Below, piece by piece: positions 9,833 to 18,299 of a stretch of 64,000 nucleotides of DNA. Each line of letters opens with the position of its first letter. Positions within the stretch are counted from its first letter, which is position 1. Below the pieces are notes generated by a model. The model made no database searches. It was not told where the DNA came from and worked only from the letters and a program-made list of their open reading frames with translations. This DNA is from Candidatus Gastranaerophilales bacterium (GTDB taxonomy: Bacteria; Cyanobacteriota; Vampirovibrionia; Gastranaerophilales; Gastranaerophilaceae): contig CANPZP010000001.1 of NCBI GenBank assembly GCA_947589115.1, forward strand, positions 56,801 through 120,800, in the 5' to 3' direction. Made by a program: the position numbers and the translations under genes.

Positions 9833-11905
9833 CTAATGATGGGCAAGATTTTCAAGTGCTTCCTTTGATAATTTATTTATAACTTCCGAGGAAATATCTT
9901 CATTTGTTTCTTTTGCTAAGAAAGTACCTTTTAAAACAGGTTCGGTTGAATCAATACCTAATTCTTTTAATCTTAAATAGTTATATACATCTTTAAGATA
10001 TGAGTTGTAATCATTAAAACTTTTATCATCCATTTTTTGAATAAGATTATATATACCTGAATATTCAGAACTTTCCGGCCCAATTTTACCTTTTCTTATA
10101 TCATAGGGTATATGTTCTATATCTGCAAATTCATTAACCTCAGTACCTCTTATTTGAAGTTCCCCTAAACCGATATCTGAATTTTTAAATTCATGATTTA
10201 AATTCATCTGGCTTGAAGTATAACCTGAATCTTTTATGGAATTTTCCTCATTAATTATATAACTTTTACCTTCATAGTAGTTATTTTCATTAACATAAGA
10301 AGCAATTTTTAAATCCTCGCTTGCCTTTGTAACTATATTAAGTTTTTCACCCGTTTTATCCTTTACGGCATCGGCTATATCAAGCAATTGTTTTTCGGTA
10401 AAATAAGATGACATTTCGTCCCCGTAATTGTTTAATTCCGTAACTTTTATACTTTTATTATTGATACCTTTAATTAAATTATCAACAACTTCTTGAGTCT
10501 GGGCTTCTTTAAGTGAATTTAAAACATCCTGTCCGACGTTATCAAGAGTATCCAATACGGCATCATCAAGTTCAGATTTATTTCCGGTCATATATTTAAT
10601 AAATTGTTCATAACTGACATCAGTACCTTTTAAACCTTTTTTTATAATTTTTAATGATTCCTCCGGAGTTAAATTTTTAATTTGTATTCTTGTTCCGTAA
10701 GCGTCGCCTATTGCATCCAGACAATCTTTTTCTGTGATACTTTTCAGTTTATTTTTTCTGAATTTTTGAGATAATTTTTCCATTACGGATTTTTGACTTT
10801 TTTCTCTTGCGGTAATTTTTTCTACTGATGATAAATTATCAAATTTATCTTTAATTTGTTGTTCAGCTTCATCTATATTTGAAGCATAAATTTTATTTAA
10901 TTCATTGGATTTATCATAGATTTTAGCCGCATCATCAAAATTTAAATATACTTTATCGCTGTCTGAGTTTTTTGAAACAATATTGTTAATTTCAGTATTA
11001 ACCGAATTATATCTGAGAGCTGTTGATGCACCCGACAATACACCTCCGGCAAGTGCTCCGCCTACAGTATTACTTAAAGTGCTTTTAGCTAAATCAGAAA
11101 CTTTAAAATCAACATCTTCTTCAACCATAGCTTCAATCATATAATCACTTGAACCTGTAATAGCTCCTGCCGCCGCACCTGCTTCGGCTCCTGATTTTAC
11201 ACCTTGAATAACAGTTTCTTTCATTGTTTGAGCTGCAACTGTTTCACCTGTTACAGCTACATTTCCGATACCTGCCGTAATAGCCGTAGCGGCACCTTCT
11301 ACAGCTCCTGAAAGAGAATCTTTTATTATTTGTTTTCCGTCAACGGCATCGCCTTGTACTTTATTTGTTGCTCTGTCAGTAAATTTTAATCCTGTTTTTA
11401 CCAAAGCACCTGCTCCGGCTGCTACTCCTATAACTCCGAGTGATAAACCTCCCGTAGCAACCGCAGAACCTATTACTAAAGCTGTTGTTACTCCGGTAGC
11501 AATATTAGAAATCATATTAACAGAGTTCTTTTGTTTATCAGAAAATTTTGAAATTATTTCCTGTGCTTCTTCATAACTTATTTCACCCTTTTCAAAATTT
11601 TCGATTGCATCTTCACATTTTTCAATGCTTGAACCTAAATTTGTTAAACATTTAATACCGTTCCACATTGAACCGATTATTCCCTGTTCATCTTTTACGG
11701 TTTCAAGTTGTGATTTTAATTCGTTTATTTGTGATTCTTTATCTTTATTACTATTTAAATCCGATTCTGTTTCAAAATCTTCCGAAAAATCATCAAATAT
11801 AGTTATATCTTCATTTTCAGCATAATTTTGCATTCCCGAATTTCTAATATACGATTCGGAAATATTTTTCACATTTATATTATTACTACTTACTTTTTCA
11901 GACAT
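9833..11905 (-). CDS. Multidomain protein with C-terminal RelA/SpoT-type nucleotidyltransferase domain (possible toxin)
   Basis: A 690-residue protein in three parts. Residues 1-130 are acidic and helical. Residues about 132-298 form a Gly/Ala-rich hydrophobic region. Residues about 355-610 match the (p)ppGpp-synthetase fold: R367-x-K369-x3-S373-x3-K377 (REKSQKSVMEK), the metal-binding Asp of GDAYGTR (D401), the stacking Tyr of SGYTSSQ (Y562) and the second catalytic acid in GELQIRG (E582), then IEHIPYD (H598). All core catalytic positions are kept, and no HD hydrolase domain is visible. The gap between D401 and Y562 is much longer than in small alarmone synthetases, which indicates an insertion. 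The family transfers pyrophosphate to nucleotides or, in some toxins, to tRNA. The Gly-rich middle recalls translocation regions of polymorphic toxins. The domain call comes from motif reading; the toxin role is inference. Confidence 0.72.
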   Translation of the reverse strand: MSEKVSSNNINVKNISESYIRNSGMQNYAENEDITIFDDFSEDFETESDLNSNKDKESQINELKSQLETVKDEQGIIGSMWNGIKCLTNLGSSIEKCEDAIENFEKGEISYEEAQEIISKFSDKQKNSVNMISNIATGVTTALVIGSAVATGGLSLGVIGVAAGAGALVKTGLKFTDRATNKVQGDAVDGKQIIKDSLSGAVEGAATAITAGIGNVAVTGETVAAQTMKETVIQGVKSGAEAGAAAGAITGSSDYMIEAMVEEDVDFKVSDLAKSTLSNTVGGALAGGVLSGASTALRYNSVNTEINNIVSKNSDSDKVYLNFDDAAKIYDKSNELNKIYASNIDEAEQQIKDKFDNLSSVEKITAREKSQKSVMEKLSQKFRKNKLKSITEKDCLDAIGDAYGTRIQIKNLTPEESLKIIKKGLKGTDVSYEQFIKYMTGNKSELDDAVLDTLDNVGQDVLNSLKEAQTQEVVDNLIKGINNKSIKVTELNNYGDEMSSYFTEKQLLDIADAVKDKTGEKLNIVTKASEDLKIASYVNENNYYEGKSYIINEENSIKDSGYTSSQMNLNHEFKNSDIGLGELQIRGTEVNEFADIEHIPYDIRKGKIGPESSEYSGIYNLIQKMDDKSFNDYNSYLKDVYNYLRLKELGIDSTEPVLKGTFLAKETNEDISSEVINKLSKEALENLAHH

Positions 11906-11976
11906 ACTTTTACTTTATGTAATTTCAAATTATTTAACGGCATAGAATAAAAAAAACTTTAATATATAATTTTAAT

Positions 11977-12273
11977 ATGATATTAAAAGAATTTTCAAAA
12001 TACTTACAAGAGAACAAAAATAAAAATTCAATTAATTTACTAAATGAATGGCTTACAGAAAGACTGACAAAACCTTCATTAAATAAAGTTGATAATGTTA
12101 TAAAAACCGAACTTTATTATGCAAAAAATAATAACGGAAAGACGTTGATTATAGCCAAAAGTGAAACGGGAAGAACGTTAATAAATGCACTATATAATTT
12201 TGCTTTGAGTTTTGAACAGTATAAGATGGCAAAATTTTTACATGACAAAAAAACAAACGATTTTAGATTTTAA
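11977..12273 (+). CDS. Small soluble protein, unknown function
   Basis: A 98-residue protein with no recognised family: amphipathic, Lys/Asn-rich, with no signal peptide. It is divergent from the RelA/SpoT-domain gene, 71 bases away. There is no Shine-Dalgarno sequence; instead a perfect TATAAT (11965-11970) ends exactly six bases before the ATG, so the mRNA is probably leaderless. Its divergent position makes it a second candidate for a regulator or antidote of the neighbouring protein, but this rests on location alone. A small terminator hairpin follows. Confidence 0.6.
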   Translation: MILKEFSKYLQENKNKNSINLLNEWLTERLTKPSLNKVDNVIKTELYYAKNNNGKTLIIAKSETGRTLINALYNFALSFEQYKMAKFLHDKKTNDFRF

Positions 12274-12290
12274 CAAAAAACAATAACAGA

Positions 12291-12311
12291 GCATGTTTAC
12301 ATGCCTTTTTT
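12291..12311 (+). terminator. Short intrinsic terminator after the 98-residue gene
   Basis: A 5-bp stem GCATG-TTTA-CATGC is followed by CTTTTTTG. The stem is short but sits 18 bases after the stop codon and ahead of the AT-rich region. Confidence 0.55.
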
Positions 12312-12665
12312 GTATCAAAAATTTACATTAAAAATATAACTAAATTGTAGAAAACTTGTAGAAAAGTATAATAAATTATTGTTTAAAAATAATTCAAAAA
12401 TTGAATTTTTAATAAAAATAAAAAAAATTATTAAAATCTTAAAAAAAATTGAACAAAAAATATAAAAGAATTATACAATTTATCTACAAGTATAAAAATC
12501 AATAAAATTAAGTATTACAAATAGTTTTATACAGATTTTTTTCAAATTACTATCACTATTATTATATTTAATATAATAAAGTAATAGTAATAAATAAAAA
12601 AAATTTCAGCGTTTTTTATTTTTCTTATATAATATAAAGGTAAACAATAAATATTGAGGAATAAA
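12312..12665. other. AT-rich non-coding region before dnaN, possible oriC
   Basis: About 350 bases without a gene, of extremely low GC, with long A and T runs. Two tandem copies of TGTAGAAAA (12346-12354 and 12357-12365) and one TTATCTACA on the other strand (12480-12488) each differ by one base from the DnaA-box consensus TTWTNCACA. In several cyanobacteria the origin lies beside dnaN, which makes this region a candidate origin of replication. A TATAAT at 12628-12633 probably serves dnaN. Three weak boxes do not prove an origin; the region could simply be a long promoter leader. Confidence 0.4.
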
Positions 12666-13781
12666 ATGTTTTTTACAATAGATAGAGATTCTTTATTAAA
12701 CAAATTAAGAGTAGTTGAAAAGGTAACGGCTCAAAGAGGAAATGTTCAACCTGTATTAGCAAACGTATTATTTGATGTAAAAGATAATGTACTTAATTTA
12801 AGTGCAACGGATTTGGAAATATCCGTAAAAGCAAATGCATCAGTTGTAATGAAAAAAGAAGGAAAAATAACAATTCCGGCAAAAAAATTATTGGAAATAG
12901 CATCAAAATTACCTGATAAACCGGTAGAATTTTCATTAAATGAAGATACAAACGTAATAAGTATATCTTGCGGAAGTTCAAAATTTGAAATAATAGGTAT
13001 ATCAGCTTCCGAATTTCCTAAGACAGATGACGAAATAGCAGGTGCGACCGAAATAGAAATAGAAGTTGAACCTTTTATAAAATCAATAAAAAATACTGTA
13101 TATGCAGCTGCAAACTATGAAAACAGAAATGTTATTTCAGGTGTTTTCTGCCAAATAAAAGAAAATAAAATAGAAATGGCGGCTACAGACGGAAACAGAC
13201 TTACAAGAATTATAGAAAATATAAAAAATAAAGATGATAAAACGGCAAAACTTGTTATTCCTTCAAAAACTTTAAATGAATTTCTCAGAATAAGCTTTTT
13301 TATTCCTGAAGAAAAAGTTATATTAATTGCAAATAATACTAGATTGACCTTAAAAACATCAAGTTTTTCAATAAATTCTAGATTAATAGAAGGTGAATAT
13401 CCTCCTTATGAACAGTTAATTCCGAAAACTACCGCAAATAATGCTGTTATAAGAAGGCATGATTTAATTGATGCTTTAGATAGAGTATCAATTATGGTTA
13501 GTGAAAGAACAAGTATAGTAAAGTTTGTATTTAGTGAAAATAAACTTGTATTAAAGGCAGAAACTCCTAATGCAGGTAATTCTGAAGATATAATTGATTG
13601 TACGTATAAAGGTGATGACCTTTCAATAGCATTTAATTATAAATATGTATTGGATTCAATAAAAACAATGGATGCTAAAAATGTACAAGTGGGTTTAAAC
13701 GGAAGTTTATCGGCTACATTATTTAAACCTGAAAGTGATGAAGAATATATTTGCTTAATAATGCCTATCCAGTTAAGGTAA
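12666..13781 (+). CDS. dnaN: DNA polymerase III beta subunit (sliding clamp)
   Basis: A 371-residue beta clamp. The N-terminus MFFTIDRDSLLNKL and the following segment (VLANVLFDVKDNVLNLSATDLEI) are the first clamp domain; three such domains follow in order, ending in the typical LIMPIQLR. Two molecules form the ring that tethers the replicative polymerase to DNA. The start is the ATG at 12666: TTGAGG, 4 bases upstream, is the ribosome site, so the in-frame TTG at 12654 belongs to it and is not the start. A TATAAT lies at 12628. thrB follows after 4 bases and pgk after that, so the three genes form one operon. dnaA and recF are not adjacent, as in cyanobacteria and unlike most other bacteria. 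Confidence 0.96.
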   Translation: MFFTIDRDSLLNKLRVVEKVTAQRGNVQPVLANVLFDVKDNVLNLSATDLEISVKANASVVMKKEGKITIPAKKLLEIASKLPDKPVEFSLNEDTNVISISCGSSKFEIIGISASEFPKTDDEIAGATEIEIEVEPFIKSIKNTVYAAANYENRNVISGVFCQIKENKIEMAATDGNRLTRIIENIKNKDDKTAKLVIPSKTLNEFLRISFFIPEEKVILIANNTRLTLKTSSFSINSRLIEGEYPPYEQLIPKTTANNAVIRRHDLIDALDRVSIMVSERTSIVKFVFSENKLVLKAETPNAGNSEDIIDCTYKGDDLSIAFNYKYVLDSIKTMDAKNVQVGLNGSLSATLFKPESDEEYICLIMPIQLR

Positions 13782-13785
13782 AGAT

Positions 13786-14712
13786 ATGAAAGTCAGTGTA
13801 AAAGTACCCGCAACAACGGCAAATTTAGGTCCGGGTTTTGATTGTCTAGGATTAGCACTTCCTATATATAACGAAATAACGGTTGAAGAAACGGTTATGC
13901 CCGGAAGCGGAATTGAAATAAATATATTGGAAGATAACGAATCTTTTGATGTAATGTCCATTCCAAAAGATGAAAATAATATAGCTTATAAAGCTATAGA
14001 ACTGCTTTATAATTTTATAGGTCAAACGGTTAGTGATATAAAGATAACAATAAAAACCAATATACCTGTAACAAGAGGATTGGGAAGCAGTGCATCAGTT
14101 ATAGTCGGCGGACTGTTAGCAGCAAATAAACTTTTAGGGAATCCTGCGGATGAAGCTGTACTTTTATCTATAGCATCCGAAGTTGAAGGACATCCTGATA
14201 ATGTAACTCCCGCAATGTTCGGAGGATTTTGTATTTCCTCTTTGGAAAGCGACGGAAGTGTTATTTATTCAAAATTGGATTGGCCTTTAGATTGGAAAAT
14301 TACGGTATTAATTCCGGATTATGAATTGGATACAATTATTGCAAGGTCGGTATTACCTGAAAATATAAGTATTAGTGATGCGGCATTTAATGTAAGAAAA
14401 TGTGCCATGCTAATAGATGCCGTTTATAAAAAAGATGCCGAATTAATGAAAAAATCTTTAAAAGACAGAATACATCAGCCATACAGAGAAAAACTCATTA
14501 AAGGATTCAGAGAATTAAATGAATTTTTTGAGGATAAAGAGGATATAATAGGCTGTGTAGTATCCGGTGCAGGCCCTGCTATATTGGTTATTTCACAAAA
14601 TGACGGATTTGAAAAAGTTAAAGATGATGTTAATATTATTCTTAATGATTTAAATGTTAATTGTGATATAAAAACTTTATCAATAGAAAATGAAGGCAGT
14701 AAGATAATATAA
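13786..14712 (+). CDS. thrB: Homoserine kinase
   Basis: A 308-residue GHMP-family kinase that phosphorylates L-homoserine with ATP in threonine synthesis. The N-terminus VKVPATTANLGPGFDCLGLA is the homoserine kinase signature, and the GHMP ATP loop reads PVTRGLGSSAS (94-104). The C-terminal motif CVVSGAGPAILVI is also present. The ribosome site AAGGTAAAG overlaps the end of dnaN, so translation is coupled. Other threonine genes are absent, so its place between dnaN and pgk looks like operon convenience, not a pathway cluster. No Thr attenuator is visible. Confidence 0.94.
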   Translation: MKVSVKVPATTANLGPGFDCLGLALPIYNEITVEETVMPGSGIEINILEDNESFDVMSIPKDENNIAYKAIELLYNFIGQTVSDIKITIKTNIPVTRGLGSSASVIVGGLLAANKLLGNPADEAVLLSIASEVEGHPDNVTPAMFGGFCISSLESDGSVIYSKLDWPLDWKITVLIPDYELDTIIARSVLPENISISDAAFNVRKCAMLIDAVYKKDAELMKKSLKDRIHQPYREKLIKGFRELNEFFEDKEDIIGCVVSGAGPAILVISQNDGFEKVKDDVNIILNDLNVNCDIKTLSIENEGSKII

Positions 14713-14724
14713 AAGGAGAAAAAT

Positions 14725-15921
14725 ATGAAAAAATCTATTAAAGATTTAGGAGATATTAAAGGAAAAAAAGCTCTTGTAAGAGTTGATATAAATGTTCCTT
14801 TGGATGAAAACAAAAATGTATCGGATGATACGAGAATACAAGCTATTTTGCCTACAATAAACTTTTTAAAAGAAAAAGGTGCAAAAATAATTTTAATGGC
14901 ACATTTAGGCAGACCTAAAGGTGAAAAGAATCCTGAATTTACTCTTAGACCGGTTGCAAAATATATGTCAGGATTATTAAATGAAGAAGTAATGTTTATA
15001 CCTGATGTGGATAATGCCGAAGAAATGATTAAAAATTTAAAAGACGGTCAAATCGCATTATTGGAAAATATCAGATACTATAAAGAAGAAGAAGCAAAAG
15101 ATGATGATATGACTTTTGCAAATAAATTAGCAAAACTTGGTGATTTTTATGTAAATGATGCATTTGGTGCAGCTCACAGAAATCATACATCAACCGCAAA
15201 ATTAGCAAAAGTTTTAAAACCTGCAGTATCAGGATTATTAATGGAAAAAGAAATAAGATGTTTATCCGAGGCTCTTGATAACCCGACTCGCCCGTTTACG
15301 GCAGTAGTTGGCGGTGCAAAAGTTTCTTCTAAAATAGGTGTTTTGGAAAACTTGCTTGAAAAAGTTGATAATATGATAATCGGCGGAGGTATGGCATATA
15401 CTTTTGTTAAAGCTAACGGCGGTAAAATAGGTAATTCTATTTGTGAAGACGACCAAATGGATGTTGCACGTGCAATTGAAAAGAAAGCTCAGGAAAAAGG
15501 TGTCAAACTTGTTATGGCAACCGATGTACTTGTTACAAATGATTTTTCGGGAAACGGCGAAAATAAATTTGTTAAAATTGATGAAATACCTGACGGATTT
15601 GAAGGTGTAGATGCAGGTTTAGAATCAAGAAAAGCTTTTGCTGATGTATTAAAATCATCAAAAACAATTCTTATGAACGGCCCTGTAGGCGCATTTGAAA
15701 ATCCTAAATTTGCGGAAGGTACAAAATCAGTACTTCAAGCAATAGTGGAAGCTACAAAAAATGGTGCAATATCAGTAATCGGCGGTGGTGACAGCGTTAG
15801 TGCAGCTAAGAAATTCTCAAAAGCCGAAGATTTTACACATGTATCAACAGGCGGAGGTGCTTCTTTGGAATTTATTGAAGGTAAAATACTTCCCGGTGTT
15901 GCAGCTTTGGATGATAAATAA
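14725..15921 (+). CDS. pgk: Phosphoglycerate kinase
   Basis: A 398-residue glycolytic enzyme that interconverts 1,3-bisphosphoglycerate plus ADP and 3-phosphoglycerate plus ATP. The substrate-side signature VRVDINVPLDENKNVSDDTR, the AHLGRPKG motif, the hinge region TAVVGGAKVSSKI and the C-terminal nucleotide loop VIGGGDSVSAAKKF are all present. The Shine-Dalgarno AAGGAGA lies 5 bases before the ATG. It is the last gene of the dnaN-thrB-pgk operon and ends 25 bases before a bidirectional terminator. Length and sequence are typical. Confidence 0.97.
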   Translation: MKKSIKDLGDIKGKKALVRVDINVPLDENKNVSDDTRIQAILPTINFLKEKGAKIILMAHLGRPKGEKNPEFTLRPVAKYMSGLLNEEVMFIPDVDNAEEMIKNLKDGQIALLENIRYYKEEEAKDDDMTFANKLAKLGDFYVNDAFGAAHRNHTSTAKLAKVLKPAVSGLLMEKEIRCLSEALDNPTRPFTAVVGGAKVSSKIGVLENLLEKVDNMIIGGGMAYTFVKANGGKIGNSICEDDQMDVARAIEKKAQEKGVKLVMATDVLVTNDFSGNGENKFVKIDEIPDGFEGVDAGLESRKAFADVLKSSKTILMNGPVGAFENPKFAEGTKSVLQAIVEATKNGAISVIGGGDSVSAAKKFSKAEDFTHVSTGGGASLEFIEGKILPGVAALDDK

Positions 15922-15946
15922 AAATATAATTGACAAAATAAGTAAT

Positions 15947-15982
15947 AAAAAAGAGATTAATATTTTATTAATCTCTTTTTTT
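15947..15982. terminator. Bidirectional intrinsic terminator between pgk and rubrerythrin
   Basis: A 16-bp stem (A6-GAGATTAATA / TATTAATCTC-T6) with a TTT loop, flanked by A and T runs. It lies between convergent genes and should stop transcription from both sides. Confidence 0.9.
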
Positions 15983-16004
15983 GTTTGAAATTGGTTATTT
16001 TTAA

Positions 16005-16550
16005 TTAAAATAATCTTTTAAGTAAGCCTTGGAAACCTTGTCCATGACGAGCTTCGTCTTTTGCCATTTCATGTACTGTATCATGAATAGCATCATAGCC
16101 TAGTTCTTTAGCTCTTTTAGCTATTTCTAATTTTGCGCTGCAAGCACCTGCTTCAGCTTCAGCTCTCATTTCAAGATTCTTTTTGGTTGAAGGTGTAACA
16201 ACTTCACCTAATAATTCAGCAAATTTAGCTGCGTGTTCAGCTTCTTCAAAAGCATATCTTTTATAAGCTTCTGCAACTTCCGGATATCCTTCTCTTTCAG
16301 CTTGACGGCTCATTGCTAAGTACATTCCTACTTCCGTGCATTCTCCCGTAAAATGGTCTTTAAGTCCCTGAAGTACTATACTGTCACAACCTTGTGCAAC
16401 CCCGATTACATGTTCCGCAGCCCATGATAATCCTTGTGAATCGTCTATTTTATTAAATTTGTCACTGCTTACTCCGCACATAGGACATTTTTCAGGTGCT
16501 TTATCACCTTCTACTGTGTATCCGCATACACTACATACAAACTTTGCCAT
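16005..16550 (-). CDS. rbr: Rubrerythrin, domain-reversed form (N-terminal rubredoxin, C-terminal ferritin-like diiron domain)
   Basis: A 181-residue peroxide-reducing protein. Residues 1-30 are a rubredoxin-type iron site (CSVCG and CPMCG, Cys 6, 9, 22, 25). The four-helix diiron domain follows, with conserved Glu/His in [36 protein letters not shown] and DEARHGQGF. Classical rubrerythrins carry rubredoxin at the C-terminus, so this is the reverse type, common in anaerobes. It reduces hydrogen peroxide to water with electrons from rubredoxin or NADH. The ribosome site is GAGGTAGAG, and a TATAAT on the minus strand (16589-16594) is the likely -10. It marks an organism that meets oxygen only as a stress. 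Confidence 0.93.
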   Translation of the reverse strand: MAKFVCSVCGYTVEGDKAPEKCPMCGVSSDKFNKIDDSQGLSWAAEHVIGVAQGCDSIVLQGLKDHFTGECTEVGMYLAMSRQAEREGYPEVAEAYKRYAFEEAEHAAKFAELLGEVVTPSTKKNLEMRAEAEAGACSAKLEIAKRAKELGYDAIHDTVHEMAKDEARHGQGFQGLLKRLF

Positions 16551-16629
16551 TCTCTACCTCTTTCTATTCCTTTTGTTTGTCATCATCTATTATACTATAA
16601 AATTTATAAAATAAAGATAATAATAGTTA

Positions 16630-17466
16630 TCAATTTTTAGCAATTACAATTCTTTCTATTGAATTATAGTCTTTTATTATTTCTATTTCTTTAAAATTAT
16701 TATTTATTAAAATTTCTCTTATTTTATCTGCTTGATTTATACCTATTTCAAAAACTAAATAACTGTTTTCAAACATAAATTTTTTAGCATTTTCGATAAT
16801 TTTCACATAAAATTCCATTCCGTCGTCATCATTTGTGAAGAGTGCTTTTGAAGGCTCAAATTCTCTTACTTCTATTTGAAGATTTTCTTTTTCTTTTAAT
16901 GGTATATATGGCGGATTTGATACTATTATATTGTACTTTTTGTGAATATTTTCAAATAAATCGGATTTAAAAAAGTTTATTTTCTTATAAATATTATGGA
17001 AAAGCGCATTTTTTTTTGATATTTCAATAGCTTCTTGTGATATATCAACAGAATCGGCAGTTATACGATTATTTTCCAGAACAAGTGTTATTGGGATACA
17101 ACCGGTTCCGCTTCCTATATCAAGTATTTCTATATTATTTTGAAATTTATTTGCTAGATTTAATATGGTTGAAATAATAAGTTCTGTTTCCGGTCTGGGT
17201 ATTAGTGTATGTTCATTGACTATAAATTTTCTTCCGTAAAAATAAGACAGTCCAATTATTTGCTGAATAGGCTTGTGTGTTCTTATTCTCTCTTCTATTA
17301 TTTTATTTAATTTATTTATTTGCCAATCTTCAAGGAGTTTTCCTATAACATAATCTTTGTATGTATAGTTAAACAAAGAATCCAAAGCAAAATCTATTTC
17401 TGATTTTGCTTCTTCAAAATTTGTTCCGTTTGATTTATACAATTCTATAAAATTTTTTCTGTACAT
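16630..17466 (-). CDS. prmC: Release factor glutamine methyltransferase
   Basis: A 278-residue SAM-dependent methyltransferase (HemK/PrmC family) that methylates the Gln of the GGQ loop in peptide release factors 1 and 2. The RPETELI motif (91-97), the SAM-binding loop DIGSGTG (116-122) and the catalytic NPPYIP (184-189) are all in the expected order. prfA, the common neighbour, is not next to it. A small gene starts upstream and ends 3 bases before its ATG. It is slightly shorter than average but complete. Confidence 0.94.
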   Translation of the reverse strand: MYRKNFIELYKSNGTNFEEAKSEIDFALDSLFNYTYKDYVIGKLLEDWQINKLNKIIEERIRTHKPIQQIIGLSYFYGRKFIVNEHTLIPRPETELIISTILNLANKFQNNIEILDIGSGTGCIPITLVLENNRITADSVDISQEAIEISKKNALFHNIYKKINFFKSDLFENIHKKYNIIVSNPPYIPLKEKENLQIEVREFEPSKALFTNDDDGMEFYVKIIENAKKFMFENSYLVFEIGINQADKIREILINNNFKEIEIIKDYNSIERIVIAKN

Positions 17467-17469
17467 AAT

Positions 17470-17646
17470 TTATCTGAATAAATCTTTTAAACTGAATTTA
17501 TTATTTTTAATTTTTTCATTGACGGTAATCATTTTTGTTAAAATAGGATTGGTATGAAAAGCACCGGAATCATTGTTACATGTTTTCTGTGCTTTATTAC
17601 TGTCTTGTTTATTAAATTTTAATTTTATAATATTATCTTCACTCAT
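17470..17646 (-). CDS. Small hypothetical protein upstream of prmC
   Basis: A 58-residue Lys/Asn-rich soluble peptide beginning MSEDNIIKLKFNKQ, of unknown function. The ATG at 17646 is the best start. A longer form from a TTG at 17670 would add a run of hydrophobic residues coded by a T-rich tract and is less likely. There is no Shine-Dalgarno sequence. It fits the space between mscL and prmC on the same strand and ends 3 bases before prmC, which favours a real coupled gene, but its composition could also arise by chance in AT-rich DNA. Confidence 0.4.
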   Translation of the reverse strand: MSEDNIIKLKFNKQDSNKAQKTCNNDSGAFHTNPILTKMITVNEKIKNNKFSLKDLFR

Positions 17647-17687
17647 AATAATAATAAATAAAAAAAACAATAAAAATTGCCTGTGAA

Positions 17688-18161
17688 TTAACCTTGAGGT
17701 AATTCAGAAGCGCAGTACGGACATTTTTTTGCATTTTTGTTAATAACGGAACAGCAGAACGGACATTCTTTTGTAGTTTCTTCAACAACTTCGCATTCTG
17801 CTTCTTTATTTTCAAATTTCAGCTTATTAATAAATTTAACAAGTAAGAATACTGAAAATGCAACAATAATAAAGCTGATTAAAGTATTAATAAATAATCC
17901 GTAATTAATAGTAACCACACCTGCTTCCTGAGCTTCTTTTAAAGTTGAATAATGCTGAGCGCCTTTACCTGCTATTGCAATATACAAATTTGAAAAATCA
18001 ACGTTACCCATCAAATAACCTATAGGAGGCATTATTATATCAGATACAAGGGAATTAACTATAGGAGAAAATGCTCCGCCAATAATTATACCGACTGCCA
18101 TGTCAATAACGTTTCCTTTAACCGCAAAGTCTTTAAATTCTTTTAAAAATTCTTTTATCAT
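17688..18161 (-). CDS. mscL: Large-conductance mechanosensitive channel with C-terminal zinc ribbon
   Basis: A 157-residue MscL. The N-terminal helix and pore helix [37 protein letters not shown] and the second membrane segment ([20 protein letters not shown]) are typical of the pentameric channel that opens under hypo-osmotic stress. After the usual cytoplasmic helix the protein has four cysteines (CPFCC...CPYC), a double-CxxC zinc ribbon. The start is the ATG at 18161: GGAGG lies 5 bases before it, so the upstream in-frame TTG is part of the ribosome site. It is a single gene with no clear partner. Confidence 0.93.
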   Translation of the reverse strand: MIKEFLKEFKDFAVKGNVIDMAVGIIIGGAFSPIVNSLVSDIIMPPIGYLMGNVDFSNLYIAIAGKGAQHYSTLKEAQEAGVVTINYGLFINTLISFIIVAFSVFLLVKFINKLKFENKEAECEVVEETTKECPFCCSVINKNAKKCPYCASELPQG

Positions 18162-18299
18162 TTTTACCTCCAACTTTTTATTATTCTATTTTAAATTAAT
18201 ATATATGTTTTTTCAATAATTATTACCCACTTGTCTTATAGAAACTTTGTTTACCTTGTATTATTTTAAAAATTGTTATCAGGGAGATTGATTTGGCAT

